64,000 bases of DNA from Gelidibacter maritimus (GTDB lineage: Bacteria > Bacteroidota > Bacteroidia > Flavobacteriales > Flavobacteriaceae). Position numbers and translations under genes: made by a program. Below the pieces are notes generated by a model, which saw only the letters and a list, made by a program, of their open reading frames with translations, did not search any database and was not told the origin of the DNA. Below are positions 61,801 through 64,000 of the stretch, in pieces. Position 1 is the stretch's first letter; each line of letters starts with the position of its first letter. The stretch is taken from assembly GCF_014062315.1 (NCBI RefSeq), contig NZ_JACGLT010000001.1:124001-188000 (forward strand). Direction: 5' to 3'.

Positions 61801-62518
61801 ATTCAAAGTCTGAGGTTTTATAAAAATCAGGTTTGTCGGCTGTTTTTGGTGCAAATTGTTCAACGACCGGACCTTTTACAAAAGCGACGTTGTCTTTGTA
61901 TGCCGAAACAATAGTATTTGGGTTTTTATTCGAAGTTTCACGAATCATCTTGAAAAGAGAGTGCTCCTTTTCATCACCATCAATCACAAAAGGACCATTG
62001 AAAATCTTATGGCGACAATGTTCGCTATTGACTTGCGAGAATCCGAAGACTTCTGAGTCGGTCAGCTTTCTGCCGATCTTTTTGGAAATCCCTTCTAGAT
62101 AGTCGATTTCCTCCTCATTCAAAGCCAAACCTTCTTGTTGGTTGTACGCCGAAATATCATCGATATTGACGATAGGCTCCGGTTGGATATGAATGGTGAA
62201 TGACTCTTGATTGATCCCCTTATATTTTTCAGAGATCATTGGGTCAAAGTCTTTAAAATCTTCAGTTACAGACTGAAATTCTTCTATACGGATGATATCG
62301 GAAATGCCCATGTTCTGCGTAATTTCAACAGCATTCGTACTCCAGGGCGTAATCATGGCAGCACGGGGGCCAACAAAAAAAGCATCGAGAGATGCTTGTT
62401 CAATTTTAGGTTGGTTGCCAAATAACCATACCAATTTATCAATGGTTTCTGTTGTTAATTCTTTTGTGGCTTGAACAGCAAATACCTTGCTATTTTGGTT
62501 TCCGAAGAAATGAATCAT
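58811..62518 (-). CDS. purL: Phosphoribosylformylglycinamidine synthase, large single-chain PurL
   Basis: 1235 residues, the large single-chain form. The N-terminal and linker part is followed by the synthetase domains with SEVFGFSQVNSEHCRHKIF, LKAETHNFPTTVEPFNGAAT and HDHGAGGHLNCLSELVED. The C-terminal glutaminase has GICNGAQLWMELG, with the nucleophile cysteine, and late GVWISHGEGKF histidine/glutamate. It converts FGAR to FGAM in purine synthesis. It is monocistronic. A TAATTTTG-like -7 element (complement of 62573-62580) lies about 55 nt before the start. Confidence 0.97.
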   Translation of the reverse strand: MIHFFGNQNSKVFAVQATKELTTETIDKLVWLFGNQPKIEQASLDAFFVGPRAAMITPWSTNAVEITQNMGISDIIRIEEFQSVTEDFKDFDPMISEKYKGINQESFTIHIQPEPIVNIDDISAYNQQEGLALNEEEIDYLEGISKKIGRKLTDSEVFGFSQVNSEHCRHKIFNGPFVIDGDEKEHSLFKMIRETSNKNPNTIVSAYKDNVAFVKGPVVEQFAPKTADKPDFYKTSDFESVISLKAETHNFPTTVEPFNGAATGSGGEIRDRLAGGKGSLPLAGTAVYMTAYSRLEADRSWEQKMKARPWLYQTPMDILIKASNGASDFGNKFGQPLICGSVLTFEHDESSDVTMSTTEGSPRKLGYDKVIMQAGGIGYGKADQALKDTPKVGDKVVILGGENYRIGMGGAAVSSADTGEFSTGIELNAVQRSNPEMQKRAANAVRGMVESEENHIVSIHDHGAGGHLNCLSELVEDTGGLIDLDKLPVGDPTLSAKEIIGNESQERMGLVIAEKHLETLQKIADRERSPIYTVGDVTGNHRFTFESMTTGKKPMDLEINDMFGSSPKTIMTDKTISRNYDAVSYQKDKFYDYLDQLLQLEAVACKDWLTNKVDRCVGGKVAKQQCAGPLQLPLNNVAVMALDYQGKEGVATSVGHSPISGLIDPIAGSRNGITEALTNMIWAPLKDGLQSVSLSANWMWPCKNEGEDARLYSAVKAVSEFSIDLGINVPTGKDSLSMKQKYPKEEVISPGTVIISAAAHCSDITKVVEPVLNKNAGNIYYINLSQDGFKLGGSSFAQILNKIGNETPTVQNANYVKNVFNTIQGLIKDEQIVAGHDVASGGLITTLLEMCFADNNLGAEFDLTDIGEKDSFKLLFAENAGIVFQTKDTSAEKILTDAHIEFFKIGKVVEGAFLNILNGSDVFSMTVSKLRDMWYKTSFLLDQKQTANGLAKARFENYKNQPLQYKFPEHFTGKLEGMVKSRLDHKARPKAAILREKGSNSEREMANAMFLAGFDVKDVHMTDLISGRETLEDIQFIGAVGGFSNSDVLGSAKGWAGAFLYNEKANLALKNFFKREDTLSVGICNGAQLWMELGLVNPEHETHGKLTYNTSNKHESGFSSVKIQENNSVMLSSLAGSTLGVWISHGEGKFKLPLSQEHYNIVAKYGYDAYPANPNGSDFNTAMMCDKTGRHLVTMPHIERSIFQWNWPYYPDGRKDEISPWLEAFVNARKWIENQ

Positions 62519-62835
62519 TATGTCTTAGTTTATGCCTGACTTTTTGGACAGACAGTTTGTATTTTGAAAGAGCAAAATTAGTCTTTTTTAAGGATATTAT
62601 TTAGAAACTATTCATAAATAAATGTGGCTTCCACTTCAATAAGATTAGTCACCAAAGTGAAACCAGCATTAAAAATCTATTGACCAAAATCAATAGAACT
62701 ATTAGATAATTTTTGATACCTATGTTTTAGACTAATAAGAGCATGATTACGTGCTAAATTACTCCGATTGTAATTAGAGAATTTATATTAAAACTGCCTA
62801 CTGATAACATAGTTTATGCTTCACCACTCAATGCC
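62519..62835. other. 317-nt intergenic region between purL and rsmB
   Basis: It contains the rsmB terminator (62671-62697) and a candidate purL -7 element (62573-62580). No open frame or other structure is evident. Confidence 0.6.
62671..62697 (-). terminator. Terminator of rsmB
   Basis: Perfect 8-nt arms TCTATTGA (62676-62683) and TCAATAGA (62690-62697) with a 6-nt loop. On the minus strand a run of five T residues follows (complement of 62671-62675). Confidence 0.75.
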
Positions 62836-64000
62836 TTACTTTTTCTGTAAGAGTGCCATATAAAACCCATCAAAACCAGAGGTGTGAGCCAATATCTTGT
62901 TATCTTTTACAAACTTAAAACCCTGTCCCGCTTCTGAATCTAAAAACGCTTTTACTTGATCTTGGTTTTCAGATGGCAATATCGAGCAAGTTGCATAAAC
63001 CATCTGCCCGCCTGATTTGACCATTCTTGAATATTGTTGGAGGATCTCCTGTTGGGTTATCTTTATTTGCTCAATGAACTCAGGTTGCAGTTTCCATTTG
63101 GCATCCGGATTTCTACGCAATACGCCCAAACCAGAACACGGTGCGTCTATTAAAACGCGATCGGCCGTGTCATAGAGTTTTTTGATGACCTTGGTCGAGT
63201 CGATAGCTCTTGTTTCTACATTGAAAACACCGTTGCGTTTGGCGCGTCGTTTAAGTTCGTTGAGCTTGTTTCCATAGATATCCAAAGCAATAACCTGGCC
63301 TTTATTTTCCATTAATGCGGCAAGATGCAAGGCTTTTCCACCGGCACCGGCACAGGCATCCACCACACGCATTCCTGGCTCAACATTTAAAAACTGTCCT
63401 ACCAATTGTGATGAGGCATCCTGAACTTCAAAATGTCCATCTTTAAAAGCCTCCGTTTGAAACACGTTGGCGCGCTCTTTTAATTTTAAGGCATCGGGAT
63501 AGTTTGGAATAAAATCGGTTTCAATATCCAGGTCGAATAACACGGCTTGCAACTTCTCTTTGGTCGTTTTTAAGGTATTCACCCTCAAAATCACATCAGC
63601 TTGTTCATTTAATGCGCTGATTTCCTTGGTCCATACGTCATTGCCCAATTCTTTTTCACCCAATTCGTCCAGCCAATCAGGAATGGATTCCTTGAACTTT
63701 CTGATTTTGGAAAGTTCATCAAACCGTCCTTTTATTTTTCTGGTAGGCGTGTTCTCAAAATACGGCCAATCAGGAAGTTTAATTCCTCTTAGGGTTGCCC
63801 AAACGGCAAACAATCTCCAAATATTATCTCTATCAAATGGCTCCTTTACTTCTGCTATTTCGGCATATAAGCGCTTCCACCTCACAATGTCATAAGTGGT
63901 TTCTGCAACAAAAGCGCGATCCCGGGCACCCCAGCGTTTGTCGCGTTTTAAAAGTTGCTGGATGACCTTATCCGCATATTGGCCCTCATTAAAAATCAAC
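62836..64000 (-). CDS. RsmB/NOP-family RNA (cytosine-5) methyltransferase (5' end outside window)
   Basis: 388 codons are visible and the frame runs off the right edge; the first possible start (TTG at 63999) is probably an internal leucine codon. The N-terminal RNA-binding part contains KRDKRWGARDRAFVAETTYD. The SAM-binding core has MRVVDACAGAGGKALHLAAL and VIALDIYGNKL. The catalytic cysteines are in IDAPCSGLG and YATCSILPSENQ. It methylates cytosine-5 in rRNA or tRNA. Confidence 0.92.
   Translation of the reverse strand, partial: LIFNEGQYADKVIQQLLKRDKRWGARDRAFVAETTYDIVRWKRLYAEIAEVKEPFDRDNIWRLFAVWATLRGIKLPDWPYFENTPTRKIKGRFDELSKIRKFKESIPDWLDELGEKELGNDVWTKEISALNEQADVILRVNTLKTTKEKLQAVLFDLDIETDFIPNYPDALKLKERANVFQTEAFKDGHFEVQDASSQLVGQFLNVEPGMRVVDACAGAGGKALHLAALMENKGQVIALDIYGNKLNELKRRAKRNGVFNVETRAIDSTKVIKKLYDTADRVLIDAPCSGLGVLRRNPDAKWKLQPEFIEQIKITQQEILQQYSRMVKSGGQMVYATCSILPSENQDQVKAFLDSEAGQGFKFVKDNKILAHTSGFDGFYMALLQKK

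Noticed and set aside
62680-62693. Sequence TTGACCAAAATCAA matching the FNR core TGAY-N4-RTCA
   Set aside because: It is the centre of a perfect hairpin with a T tail after rsmB, so it is a terminator. No -7 element lies 36 nt away on either strand.
1-64000. Search for rRNA, tRNA, prophage, integrase, transposase and defence systems
   Set aside because: No sequence in the window supports any of these; genes are dense and mostly metabolic or respiratory.

Overview
The window comes from a bacterium of the phylum Bacteroidota, almost certainly a marine-type Flavobacteriaceae. The supporting signs are low GC, a TAnnTTTG-type -7 promoter element in front of many genes, a fused CcoNO oxidase subunit, a clade II (Sec/lipoprotein) nitrous oxide reductase, four-helix-bundle S23-like genes, and many short extragenic palindromes. 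No rRNA, tRNA, CRISPR array, phage or insertion sequence was seen.

Layout. 1-6.6 kb: end of a serine hydrolase gene, a cupin, a phosphodiesterase lipoprotein, a decayed pseudogene, two small unknown genes, an ECF sigma/anti-sigma pair and a Cu,Zn superoxide dismutase. 6.8-25.1 kb (+ strand): hemN, a universal stress protein, the nitrite reductase block (nirK with fused cytochrome c, nirV-like, SCO, porin), the nitrous oxide block (cytochrome c, fasciclin, nosZ, membrane protein, nosL, nosD, nosF, nosY), then a copper-uptake block (small Cys protein, YtkA-like lipoprotein, OprC/NosA-like TonB receptor). 25.1-28.3 kb (- strand): NO-response block (hemerythrin, 12-TM membrane protein, RIC/ScdA, NsrR-like Rrf2 regulator). 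28.4-37.2 kb (- strand): cbb3 oxidase block (ccoI, ccoS, ccoNO, ccoQ, ccoP, ccoG, ccoH, SafE-like). 37.3 kb: a divergent Crp/Fnr regulator. 38-47.7 kb: peptidases, a VWA/MoxR-type ATPase pair and a 49-residue protein. 48-54.8 kb: MarR-led fatty-acid beta-oxidation operon containing two S23-like cassettes. 55-64 kb: an alkaline-phosphatase-superfamily membrane sulfatase, fatty acyl-CoA ligase, purL and rsmB (cut by the window edge).

How it works together. The 6.8-38 kb region is one low-oxygen respiration and copper island: partial denitrification (nitrite to NO, N2O to N2), a high-affinity oxidase, anaerobic haem synthesis, copper import and delivery, and NO defence. The main discovery is regulatory. 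Six promoters (hemN, nirK, nos, the small Cys gene, ccoS and ccoI) carry an FNR-like palindrome, core TGAY-N4-RTCA, placed exactly 36 nt (start to start) before a -7 element. At nirK and nos a second palindrome, GGAYAAAWWTRTCC, lies 5 nt further upstream with an identical GAAAT spacer. The same second motif precedes the NsrR-like regulator gene and ric. This implies a two-input promoter sensing oxygen through Crp/Fnr and NO through Rrf2.
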